DNA of 19,978 nucleotides, from the NCBI GenBank assembly GCA_021200895.1, contig JAJQFX010000233.1:1-19978 (forward strand), in the 5' to 3' direction. This DNA is from Clostridiales bacterium. Its GTDB lineage: Bacteria; Bacillota; Clostridia; Oscillospirales; Oscillospiraceae. Below the pieces are notes generated by a model. The model did not search any database. It saw only the letters and a program-made list of their open reading frames with translations, and was not told the DNA's origin. Every line of letters starts with the position of its first letter. Position 1 is the stretch's first letter. Positions 14,276 to 19,978 of this stretch are shown piece after piece. Both the position numbers and the translations under genes were made by a program.

Positions 14276-14389
14276 TCTCAATTCGCCTCCATTTATACTA
14301 GAATAAAATGCACAGGATATTACATCCGCAAGGACAGCACAGCGCCGCCTGCAAATCGCTCCACAGGGCGCACCATAACTATCGGATTC

Positions 14390-14418
14390 ATCATACCGAA
14401 GTTTCAGGGGTTTGTCAA
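14390..14418 (-). promoter_or_regulatory. Promoter of acpP-fabD-fabG
   Basis: On the minus strand, perfect TTGACA (14413-14418), a 17-base spacer and TATGAT (14390-14395) form a strong sigma-A promoter, leaving a leader of about 108 bases. GGGCGCACCA (14366-14375, plus-strand reading) lies just downstream and recurs after the fabF promoter. No FapR-type palindrome was recognised. Confidence 0.85.
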
Positions 14419-14543
14419 GCCTCTCCTGCACGGTTTTTCAAAAATATGTTGATGAATTTCTGTGTCCTCCAGCCCCTCCGCCGTCGGCAAATCAGACAAG
14501 GCTAAATTTCCCCATTTCCACATTTTTGGAAAAAACGCGGCCC

Positions 14544-14571
14544 TTGACATCATGCCCCGCTCTGCTATAAT
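14544..14571 (+). promoter_or_regulatory. metK promoter
   Basis: Perfect TTGACA (14544-14549) and TATAAT (14566-14571) boxes with a 16-base spacer stand about 20 bases ahead of the SAM riboswitch. Confidence 0.9.
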
Positions 14572-14595
14572 AAGCGTATCAAACAACTGCATAAC

Positions 14596-14698
14596 CTTAT
14601 CAAGAGTGGTGGAGAGAACGGCTCGATGAAACCCGACAACCTGCGCGAAGGCGCAAGGTGCCAAATCCGGCGGTACTGTATCGAAAGATGGGGATAGA
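14596..14698 (+). promoter_or_regulatory. SAM-I (S-box) riboswitch aptamer
   Basis: The conserved S-box core is present in order: P1 strand CTTATC (14596-14601) followed by AAGAGTGGTGGAG, then GATGAAACCCGACAACC, a small GCGC/GCGC hairpin, GGTGCCAAATCC and GAAAGATGGGGATAG, whose GATAG (14693-14697) closes P1. When S-adenosylmethionine binds, P1 is stabilised and the adjoining terminator forms, shutting off metK. The gene it controls makes the ligand, a normal feedback arrangement. Confidence 0.95.
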
Positions 14699-14708
14699 CC
14701 ACAAGCTG

Positions 14709-14736
14709 CACGTTCCGTCGCCGGAACGTGTTTTTT
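14709..14736 (+). terminator. Riboswitch-controlled terminator before metK
   Basis: CACGTTCC (14709-14716) pairs with GGAACGTG (14723-14730), followed by TTTTTT and then CGTCTTTTT. It lies 11 bases after the aptamer and 44 before the metK ATG, which makes it the expression platform. Confidence 0.92.
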
Positions 14737-14779
14737 CGTCTTTTTCCCGCAACGGAACAAAGAAAGGAACCGAAAAGCA

Positions 14780-15961
14780 ATGACAAACCGCATTTTTACC
14801 TCTGAATCCGTCACCGAAGGCCATCCTGACAAGCTGTGCGACCAGGTCTCCGACGCCGTGCTGGACGCGGTGCTGGCCCAGGACCCCATGGGCCGTGTGG
14901 CCTGCGAGACGGTGACCAACACCGGCTTTGTGCTGGTCACCGGTGAGCTGTCCACCTCCGCCCAGGTGGACATCCCCGCCGTAGTGAAGCGCACCGTGAA
15001 CCGCATCGGCTACAACAAGCCGGAGTACGGCTTTGACGTGAACTCCATTGCCATCATGACCTCCCTGGAGCAGCAGTCCGCCGACATCGCCATGGGGGTG
15101 GACAGCTCCTCCGAGCATCGCCAGGGGGCGGCGGACGAGGCCGACCTCATCGGCGCAGGCGACCAGGGCATGATGTTCGGCTACGCCTGCCGGGAGACTG
15201 AGGAGCTGATGCCCGCCCCCATCGCCCTGGCCCACAACCTGACCCGCGCCCTGGCGGAAAAGCGGAAGAGCGGCGCGCTTCCCTGGCTGCGCCCGGACGG
15301 CAAGAGCCAGGTCACGGTGGCCTATGATGAAGCGGGGAACCCGGAGTGGTGCCCCGCCGTGGTGGTCTCCACCCAGCACGACCCGGACATCTCCCACAGG
15401 GAACTGACCGAGGCCGTCGTGGAGGAAATCATCCGCCCCAACCTGCCCAAAACCTTCCTGCGTCCGGAGACAAAGCTCTATGTGAACCCCACCGGTCGCT
15501 TCGTGGTGGGCGGCCCCGTGGGCGACGCCGGTCTGACCGGCCGGAAAATCATCGTGGACACCTACGGCGGAGCCGCCGCCCACGGCGGCGGGGCCTTCTC
15601 CGGCAAGGACCCCACCAAGGTGGACCGCAGCGCCGCGTACATGGCCCGCTATGTGGCAAAGAATCTGGTGGCCTCCGGCCTGTGCGACAAGTGCCAGCTC
15701 CAGCTGGCCTACGCCATCGGCGTGGCCCACCCCGTCTCCGTGCTGGTGGACAGCATGGGTACCGGCATCGTCAGCGATGAGAAGCTGGCCGACCTGGTGC
15801 GGCGGGTCTTTGACCTGCGCCCCGCCTCCATCATCCGGACGCTGGACCTCCGCCGCCCCATCTACGCGCAGACCGCCGCCTACGGCCACTTTGGCCGCCC
15901 GGAGCTTGATTTGCCCTGGGAGCGGCTGGACAGGGCGGAGGAACTGCAAGCCTGCCTGTAA
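14780..15961 (+). CDS. metK: S-adenosylmethionine synthetase
   Basis: A 393-residue enzyme that makes S-adenosylmethionine from methionine and ATP. The N-terminus has SESVTEGHPDKLCDQVSDAVLD (residues 8-29; His15 and Asp17 are the usual ATP and metal ligands). The signature GAGDQG is at residues 125-130, followed by the C-terminal P-loop-like GGGAFSGKDPTKVDRSAAY. The length fits the family (about 385-400). AAAGGAA lies about 11 bases before ATG 14780. The gene is transcribed alone and is controlled by the SAM-I riboswitch directly upstream. The end is followed by two hairpins (16003-16041 and 16093-16127) that may stop transcription. Confidence 0.97.
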   Translation: MTNRIFTSESVTEGHPDKLCDQVSDAVLDAVLAQDPMGRVACETVTNTGFVLVTGELSTSAQVDIPAVVKRTVNRIGYNKPEYGFDVNSIAIMTSLEQQSADIAMGVDSSSEHRQGAADEADLIGAGDQGMMFGYACRETEELMPAPIALAHNLTRALAEKRKSGALPWLRPDGKSQVTVAYDEAGNPEWCPAVVVSTQHDPDISHRELTEAVVEEIIRPNLPKTFLRPETKLYVNPTGRFVVGGPVGDAGLTGRKIIVDTYGGAAAHGGGAFSGKDPTKVDRSAAYMARYVAKNLVASGLCDKCQLQLAYAIGVAHPVSVLVDSMGTGIVSDEKLADLVRRVFDLRPASIIRTLDLRRPIYAQTAAYGHFGRPELDLPWERLDRAEELQACL

Positions 15962-16002
15962 GCGACTGGGAATCTTTGAATCAACGCGGCTGTGACCGAA
16001 GG

Positions 16003-16041
16003 GAGCAAGTGCAGGGTTGGTATATCCGCCCTGCACTTCTC
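16003..16041. terminator. Hairpin downstream of metK, without U-tract
   Basis: AAGTGCAGGG (16007-16016) and CCCTGCACTT (16029-16038) pair perfectly, extended by GAG/CTC after one bulged base. TT and then eight A residues follow, so it lacks a plus-strand U-run; its role as a terminator is uncertain. Confidence 0.4.
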
Positions 16042-16092
16042 TTAAAAAAAATCGGAATGCCATCTATCCAACAAAAGCCAGGACACCACCCC

Positions 16093-16127
16093 AAAGCTCA
16101 GGCCCTCACACCGAGGGCCTGGGCTTT
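16093..16127 (+). terminator. Probable terminator between metK and the acyl-CoA dehydrogenase gene
   Basis: AAAGCTCAGGCCCTC (16093-16107) pairs with GAGGGCCTGGGCTTT (16113-16127) over 15 positions with a 5-base loop. The single non-Watson-Crick pair is U-G in the plus-strand RNA and A-C in the minus-strand RNA, favouring metK as the user. Only CTTT serves as the U-tract. Confidence 0.6.
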
Positions 16128-16209
16128 CCACCGTTCCCGGCGAGGCGTCCAGTATTGCGTGACCCGTATCATTCAACCGGAAGCGCAAACGCAGGCGAAA
16201 CGGAACACA

Positions 16210-17355
16210 TCACTTTACGCCCATAGCCCCGGAAATCACCATGCGCTGCACCTCGCTGGTGCCCTCATAAATCTCAGTGATTTTTGCGTCCCGCAGGAAC
16301 CGTTCAAAAGGATACTCGCCGGAGACGCCGTCCATCCCCACAAGGTCGATGCAGCGGCGGGTAACATCCACGGCGGTTTCAGAGGCAAAGAGCTTTCCCA
16401 TCGCGGCATATTGCCCAAAGGGTTCGCCGTCCTGCTTGGCCTGCGCAGCCCGCCAAACCAAGAGCCGGGCGGCGTCCACTTTGGTTTGCATATCCGCAAG
16501 CTGGAATTGGGTGTACTGATATTTGGAAATCAACTGCCCATTCGTGCTGTGTTCCGTCACATACTTTTTGCAGCAGTCGATGGCTCCCTGTGCGATGCCG
16601 ACCGCCTGTGCGCCGACGCTGATGCGCCCGCCGTCCAGAGTGGCAAGGGCCGTTTTGAAGCCCTTTCCCAACTCTCCCAGCAGATTTTCCTTTGGGATTT
16701 TGCAATCCTGGAAAACAAGCTCATAGGTAGCAGAGCCACGAATACCCATTTTCTTTTCCTTTTTGCCAAAGGTAAAGCCAGGTGTGCCTTTCTCCACAAC
16801 AAAGGCGGAAATACCTCTGCTCCTTTGGCTGGGGTCAGTCACCGCGCTGATAAAGTAAATGTCAGCGTAGTAACCGTTGGTGATAAAAATTTTAGAGCCG
16901 TTTATAAGCCAGTGGTCGCCCTTATCCTCCGCCCTTGTGGACTGTCCACCGCCCAAATCCGTACCGGCCCCGGGTTCCGTGCATCCAAAAGCCCCCAACT
17001 TTTCCCCCTTCATCAGGGGCAGCAGGTATTTTTCCTTCTGTTCCGGCGTCCCAAGCACGGAGAGCGCATAGGCTCCCAGGGAATGGTGGGCGGCAAACAT
17101 GATAGAGGTCGTGGCGCAGTATTTCGCCAGTTCCTCCACCATGGCGATGTAGGCCAAATACGAGTGTCCACCGCCGCCGACCTCCTTTGGGTAGCAGACC
17201 CCCATCAGATTCATCTCGCCCAGGCGCTTGAATGCCTCGGACGGGAAGCGCTCCTGCTCGTCCAGTTCAGCCGCCAACGGCGCGACCTCATGGACTGCAA
17301 ACTCGTGGATTTGCGCCAGCAGCAGTTGTTCCTCCTGAGTAAAATGAAAATTCAT
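16210..17355 (-). CDS. Acyl-CoA dehydrogenase (short-chain/butyryl-CoA type)
   Basis: A 381-residue FAD enzyme that introduces a double bond into acyl-CoA, or reduces enoyl-CoA in the reverse direction as in butyrate formation. Family signatures are GAFGCTEPGAGTDLG (residues 121-135), with the FAD and substrate contacts, and SKYQYTQFQLADMQ (277-290). The catalytic base is Glu364 in AKITEIYEGTSEVQR, the position used by short-chain and butyryl-CoA dehydrogenases. The C-terminus ends in MVISGAMGVK. ATG 17355 has GAGGTGG upstream and is the family start. There are no etfA, etfB or thiolase, crotonase or CoA-transferase genes next to it, so the pathway is not shown by context. It diverges from a broken LysR gene and may have lost its regulator. 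Chain-length preference cannot be stated. Confidence 0.92.
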   Translation of the reverse strand: MNFHFTQEEQLLLAQIHEFAVHEVAPLAAELDEQERFPSEAFKRLGEMNLMGVCYPKEVGGGGHSYLAYIAMVEELAKYCATTSIMFAAHHSLGAYALSVLGTPEQKEKYLLPLMKGEKLGAFGCTEPGAGTDLGGGQSTRAEDKGDHWLINGSKIFITNGYYADIYFISAVTDPSQRSRGISAFVVEKGTPGFTFGKKEKKMGIRGSATYELVFQDCKIPKENLLGELGKGFKTALATLDGGRISVGAQAVGIAQGAIDCCKKYVTEHSTNGQLISKYQYTQFQLADMQTKVDAARLLVWRAAQAKQDGEPFGQYAAMGKLFASETAVDVTRRCIDLVGMDGVSGEYPFERFLRDAKITEIYEGTSEVQRMVISGAMGVK

Positions 17356-17379
17356 TGTTTTTCCACCTCGTGTCATTTT

Positions 17380-17400
17380 TGAACGAGAGATGTACGTTCA
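17380..17400. promoter_or_regulatory. Perfect inverted repeat, candidate LysR operator
   Basis: TGAACG (17380-17385) and CGTTCA (17395-17400), 9 bases apart, form a 6-bp perfect dyad of the T-N-A type used by LysR regulators. It lies 25 bases before the acyl-CoA dehydrogenase ATG and 5 bases upstream of the lysR -35 box, so it could serve both genes. Confidence 0.55.
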
Positions 17401-17404
17401 GCGC

Positions 17405-17433
17405 TTGCCATCTCCTGCCCTCTGGATTATAAT
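17405..17433 (+). promoter_or_regulatory. lysR promoter, with an overlapping reverse -10 for the acyl-CoA dehydrogenase
   Basis: On the plus strand TTGCCA (17405-17410), 17 bases, TATAAT (17428-17433). The sequence ATTATAAT (17426-17433) is self-complementary, so the minus strand also reads TATAAT (17426-17431), with only a weak TTCTGA -35 at 17449-17454. Polymerase could thus occupy only one direction at a time. Confidence 0.65.
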
Positions 17434-17511
17434 AACACCGGAGCCCATTCAGAAAAAGCGAATGATTCAAAATGCAGGATTCGGTTTTTCCGTACAATTC
17501 AGGAGAATACG

Positions 17512-18413
17512 ATGGACACGAAAAATCTGGCCACACTGGTTGCAATCATAGAAACCGGCAGCTTCCAAAAGGCGGCAGCGCAGCTGAATTATGCGCCTTC
17601 TACGGTCACGTCTCAAATACGGCAGCTGGAGGAGGAGCTTTCCCTGAAGCTGTTTGAAAAGGTCGGACGAAAAATGGAACTGACCCAGGCGGGACGGGAA
17701 ATCATGCCGTTTGTCAGGGCCATCCTGCAAAACGTAGAGCAAATCAACAACTATCAAAAAGACATCTCAGAAATCACAGGGACGCTGCGGCTGGTTGCGC
17801 CGGACTCTATATTTATCTACCTCATGCAGCCCATCATCAGGGAAATTCTGTATGAGGCGCCCAGGGTCAATCTGGTTTTCAATTCGCTCCCATCAGAGGA
17901 AATCAATCAGGCCATCGTCAACGGAACTGCCGATATTGGAATCGACTGCGATAAGGGGCACTTCCCGGATACGGTGGTGCATCTGCCCGCCAGACCGTTT
18001 CAGGCGTGCCTGATCGCTTCGCCCTTTATGGCTCCAGCGGAACGGGATTTCAAAAAACGGTCAGCATGATTCTGAATGAGCCGTATGCAAATTATCAGAA
18101 GGGGATAGCCGCTTACCTCGACCAAAAGGACATCGTGCTGAACCCGGACATGAAGCTGCAAAGCATCGAGGCAGTCAAAAGAAGCGTTATGAACAACCTG
18201 GGAATCGCCTATGTCCCCCAGTTTTCTGTGGAGGAGGAGCTGAAAAACGGTTCCCTGCTCCGGTTGGAGACAGAGCTGGACGGCAAATCGTATCCAGGGG
18301 TGTGCGTGTTCCACAGGAACAGGTGGGTCAGCCCGCAGATGGAATTGGCGTTTCGGATTTTGCAGGAGCAAATCGAGGTGGACTACAGCCAGTATAAGGA
18401 CAGCGCAAATTGA
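17512..18413 (+). pseudogene. LysR-family transcriptional regulator, disrupted by an internal frame change
   Basis: The first frame (17512-18069) encodes an intact winged helix, MDTKNLATLVAIIETGSFQ then KAAAQLNYAPSTVTSQIRQLEEEL (HTH about residues 18-37), and the first half of the effector domain, up to ARPFQACLIASP. The second frame (18006-18413), shifted by -1, carries the other half: FALYGSSGTGFQK, SIEAVKRSVMNNLGIAYVP and the C-terminus. In related regulators both CLIASP-like and FxLYGSSG-like segments exist with a linker of perhaps 15-25 residues between them, but here they overlap in the DNA near 18015-18060. That suggests a small out-of-frame deletion rather than a one-base slip. The 185-residue product would bind DNA without a complete effector domain. 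A sequencing error would be the alternative. The gene diverges from the acyl-CoA dehydrogenase it may once have controlled. Confidence 0.82.
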
Positions 18414-18430
18414 CGGCCGCATCTCCGATA

Positions 18431-18472
18431 AAAGCCCGCGCCCTTCCCGGTTTCGGGAAGGGCGCGGGGTTT
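18431..18472. terminator. Bidirectional terminator between lysR and the tagD-like gene
   Basis: A perfect 15-bp stem, CCCGCGCCCTTCCCG (18435-18449) with CGGGAAGGGCGCGGG (18454-18468), has a 4-base loop. GTTT follows on the plus strand and CTTTTAT on the minus strand, so the stronger U-run serves the minus-strand gene. Confidence 0.85.
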
Positions 18473-18482
18473 ACTGCATCAT

Positions 18483-18878
18483 TCAGTTTTTATTCAAATC
18501 CTGCTTGATTTGGGTGGTGCTGACCTCCGGCGTCCGGGGGAGGTAGGCCACCTCCACCCCTTCCTCTTTCAGGAAGTCGAACTTGCCCTGCCAGTCATCT
18601 CCAATGACGAAGGTATCGATGTGATACTCGTGCATATCGCTGCGCTTCTGCTCCCAGGAGGTCTCCGGGATGACCAAATCTACGTAACGGATGGCCTCCA
18701 CCAGGGCCTTGCGCTGCTCATAGGAGAAATAGCACTTCTTCCCCTTCTCCTGCCAGTTGAACTCATCGGTGGACAGGGCGACAATCAGATAGTCCCCCAG
18801 CGCCTTGGCCCGGCGGAGCAGGTTGATGTGGCCGTAGTGCAGCAGGTCAAATGTGCCGTAAGTGATAACACGCTTCAT
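18483..18878 (-). CDS. Glycerol-3-phosphate cytidylyltransferase-like protein (TagD/TarD type)
   Basis: A 131-residue nucleotidyltransferase that joins CTP and glycerol 3-phosphate into CDP-glycerol, a donor for wall teichoic acid and other glycerophosphate polymers. The active site HxGH is at residues 14-17 (GTFDLLHYGHINLL), a GDDWQGKFD segment is at 93-101, and RTPEVSTTQIK (115-125) matches the family's RTxGISTT motif, with Pro-Glu-Val replacing the usual Glu-Gly-Ile. Length fits TagD (about 130). ATG 18878 is chosen over 18887 because AAAGGA lies 9 bases before it. No teichoic acid polymerase is adjacent, so the pathway is not established; the fold is also used for other cytidylyl donors. 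Confidence 0.88.
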   Translation of the reverse strand: MKRVITYGTFDLLHYGHINLLRRAKALGDYLIVALSTDEFNWQEKGKKCYFSYEQRKALVEAIRYVDLVIPETSWEQKRSDMHEYHIDTFVIGDDWQGKFDFLKEEGVEVAYLPRTPEVSTTQIKQDLNKN

Positions 18879-18938
18879 AATTCCCATTCCTTTATGCGTT
18901 CACCTGCGGGTCGCCGCCCGTTGGGGTGATGTACCTGT

Positions 18939-18967
18939 ATTATACCTGAAAGCGGCGGCAAATGCAA
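18939..18967 (-). promoter_or_regulatory. Promoter of the tagD-like gene
   Basis: On the minus strand TTGCAT (18962-18967), 17 bases, TATAAT (18939-18944), about 60 bases before the ATG. The -35 box lies in the loop of a hairpin, CGGCGGC/GCCGCCG (18953-18959 and 18974-18980), that may be the weak terminator of the upstream pyrophosphatase gene. Confidence 0.72.
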
Positions 18968-19022
18968 CCATGCGCCGCCGGGAAATGGGGGAGCGATGCG
19001 ATATAGCTGCCTGTTCCCGCCC

Positions 19023-19913
19023 TCAGAGGTTCAGCCGCTGAATCGCCATCAGGATGGAGGGCATGGTCTGCTTCTTTCGGCTCAGCACGCCGGGCAGGAT
19101 GGCGCTGCCGTCCGCCGCCGTCACGTTGAAGGCGTCCTGCACCACGTCCCGGCTTCCCTCGCCCTGGTAGAGCAGCTCGGTACACTCCTCCATGATGTCC
19201 GTCAGCATCAGGAACACCATGTCCAGATGGGTGCGCTCCTTCACCATGGTCATGTAGGGCAGGAGGCGCTTCTTCAGCTTCTCCGTGTTCTCCTTCCCAG
19301 TGACGCTGACCTGCCCGATACCGAACTTCAGCTCGTCGGCGTTGAAGGTCTTGAAGTCCTGGTAGAAGATTTCCTCGTCGGTCTTGTCATCCGTCCGGCA
19401 CCCGGCGGCAAACATATTCCGGGCGTGCTCCTCTGTGTCGATACCCGCGATGTTCGCCAGCTCCTGGGCAATCATTTTATCCACCGGCGTGCAGGTGGGG
19501 GAGCGGAAGGCCAGCGTGTCAGAGAGGATGGCGGAGCAAAGCAGTCCCGCCGTGTTGGGGTCGATTTCCACGTCGTTTTCCTTGTACATCATGGCGACGA
19601 TGGTGGCGGTGCAGCCCAGAGGCATATTCCGGAACAGCACCGGCTGTAGGGTCTGGATGCCACCGATGCGGTGGTGGTCGATGATTTCCACGATTTCCGC
19701 CGCGTCGATGCCGTCCACTGCCTGGGTCTTTTCGTTGTGATCCACCAGAATGACCTGCTGCCGCTGCATATCCAGCAGATTCCGCTGGGAAATCAGCCCC
19801 ACAAAGCGCTGCTCGTTATCCACCACCGGGAAGTACCGAATCCTGCGCTTCGTCATGACCTGGCGGATGTCCGTCACGAAGTCGTTCTGCCGGAAGGAGA
19901 CGATTTCCTTGTC
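19023..19913 (-). CDS. Manganese-dependent family II inorganic pyrophosphatase with CBS domain, 5' end missing
   Basis: The C-terminal 296 residues of a DHH-superfamily pyrophosphatase that hydrolyses pyrophosphate in the cytoplasm. The visible part begins inside the second CBS motif (DKEIVSFRQNDFVTDIRQVM, then TKRRIRYFPVVDNEQRFVGLIS), which in this subfamily binds adenine nucleotides that tune activity. It continues with ILVDHNEKTQAV, the metal-site EIIDHHRIGG, and LCSAILSDTLAFRSPTCT, and ends with the C-terminal SRKKQTMPSIL substrate-binding segment. The first ~220-250 residues (N-terminal DHH strand, first CBS and possibly DRTGG domain) lie beyond the contig end. The frame is open without a stop to 19913, where usable sequence ends, so the nominal GTG at 19877 is not the start. 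Confidence 0.92.
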   Translation of the reverse strand, partial: DKEIVSFRQNDFVTDIRQVMTKRRIRYFPVVDNEQRFVGLISQRNLLDMQRQQVILVDHNEKTQAVDGIDAAEIVEIIDHHRIGGIQTLQPVLFRNMPLGCTATIVAMMYKENDVEIDPNTAGLLCSAILSDTLAFRSPTCTPVDKMIAQELANIAGIDTEEHARNMFAAGCRTDDKTDEEIFYQDFKTFNADELKFGIGQVSVTGKENTEKLKKRLLPYMTMVKERTHLDMVFLMLTDIMEECTELLYQGEGSRDVVQDAFNVTAADGSAILPGVLSRKKQTMPSILMAIQRLNL

Positions 19914-19978
19914 GGGGGGGGGGCGGGGGGGGGGGGGGGGGGGGGGGGGGCGGGGGGGGGGGGGGGGGGGGGGGGGGG
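19914..19978. other. Homopolymeric G tail, probable sequencing or assembly artefact
   Basis: 65 bases are G except for C at 19924 and 19951. The run cuts into an open coding frame and stops at the window end. This is typical of no-signal G calls in two-colour Illumina chemistry, and nothing biological should be read from it. Confidence 0.9.

Noticed and set aside
14600..16063. 487-codon minus-strand open frame over metK and its riboswitch
   Set aside because: It is the antisense shadow of metK in a GC-rich genome and overlaps the promoter-riboswitch region.
18050..18062. Programmed -1 frameshift at the A6 run in lysR
   Set aside because: Slippage there would skip the FALYGSSGTG segment, which looks conserved and coding upstream of the run, so a deletion explains the data better.
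19877..19877. GTG at 19877 as the true start of the pyrophosphatase
   Set aside because: The frame stays open and CBS-like upstream to 19913, and the N-terminal metal-binding domain is missing, so the gene is truncated.

Overview
The window looks like a piece of chromosome from a GC-rich, spore-forming member of the Clostridia, most likely an Oscillospiraceae-type gut Firmicute. The clues are an intact sporulation sigma factor K, an S-box (SAM-I) riboswitch ahead of metK, GGAGG-type ribosome binding sites, TTGACA/TATAAT promoters, intrinsic terminators and a Firmicutes-style fatty-acid synthesis cluster. The genus assignment is inference. No rRNA, tRNA, CRISPR array, transposase or prophage gene was seen. 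The last ~65 bases (19914-19978) are almost pure G and look like a sequencing artefact, so the real sequence ends near 19913.

Layout. 1-1579 (minus): xylulokinase xylB, followed by the first codons of a probable transketolase subunit. 1784-3678 (plus): a BlaI-type repressor with its own palindromic operator, then an M56 (BlaR1-like) membrane metalloprotease whose C-terminal part is not a penicillin-sensor domain. 3798-4988 (plus): a GT4 glycosyltransferase, convergent with sigK (minus, 5003-5689) and sharing a perfect hairpin with it that contains both stop codons. 5862-8007 (plus): a nucleoside-phosphorylase-family protein, proC and a small unknown protein. 8058-8969 (minus): an AEC-family transporter.

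9206-14275 (minus) is the fatty-acid synthesis region, in transcription order acpP, fabD, fabG, terminator, new promoter, fabF, an accB-like gene, fabZ, terminator. The gene in the accB slot keeps an AccB-like N-terminus but has no biotinyl domain; Lys/Ala-rich and Glu/Asp/Ala-rich repeats follow instead. fabK, accC, accD and accA are absent from the cluster as seen here. The acpP-fabD gap can fold, in the sense of the mRNA, into a nested stem-loop and a 17-bp stem that buries the fabD ribosome binding site. These two are the most unusual signals in the window.

14544-15961 (plus): promoter, SAM-I riboswitch with terminator, and metK. 16210-17355 (minus): an acyl-CoA dehydrogenase, divergent from a LysR-type regulator (17512-18413) that is broken by an out-of-frame lesion. 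The two share overlapping promoters and a perfect inverted repeat. 18483-18878 (minus): a TagD-type cytidylyltransferase. 19023-19913 (minus): the C-terminal part of a CBS-domain family II inorganic pyrophosphatase, cut by the contig end.

The only gene-free stretch longer than 300 bases is 14276-14779. It holds the divergent acpP and metK promoters and the riboswitch; the ~125 bases between the two -35 boxes (14419-14543) are AT-rich with no feature I can name. Many long antisense reading frames exist because of the high GC content and were not annotated.
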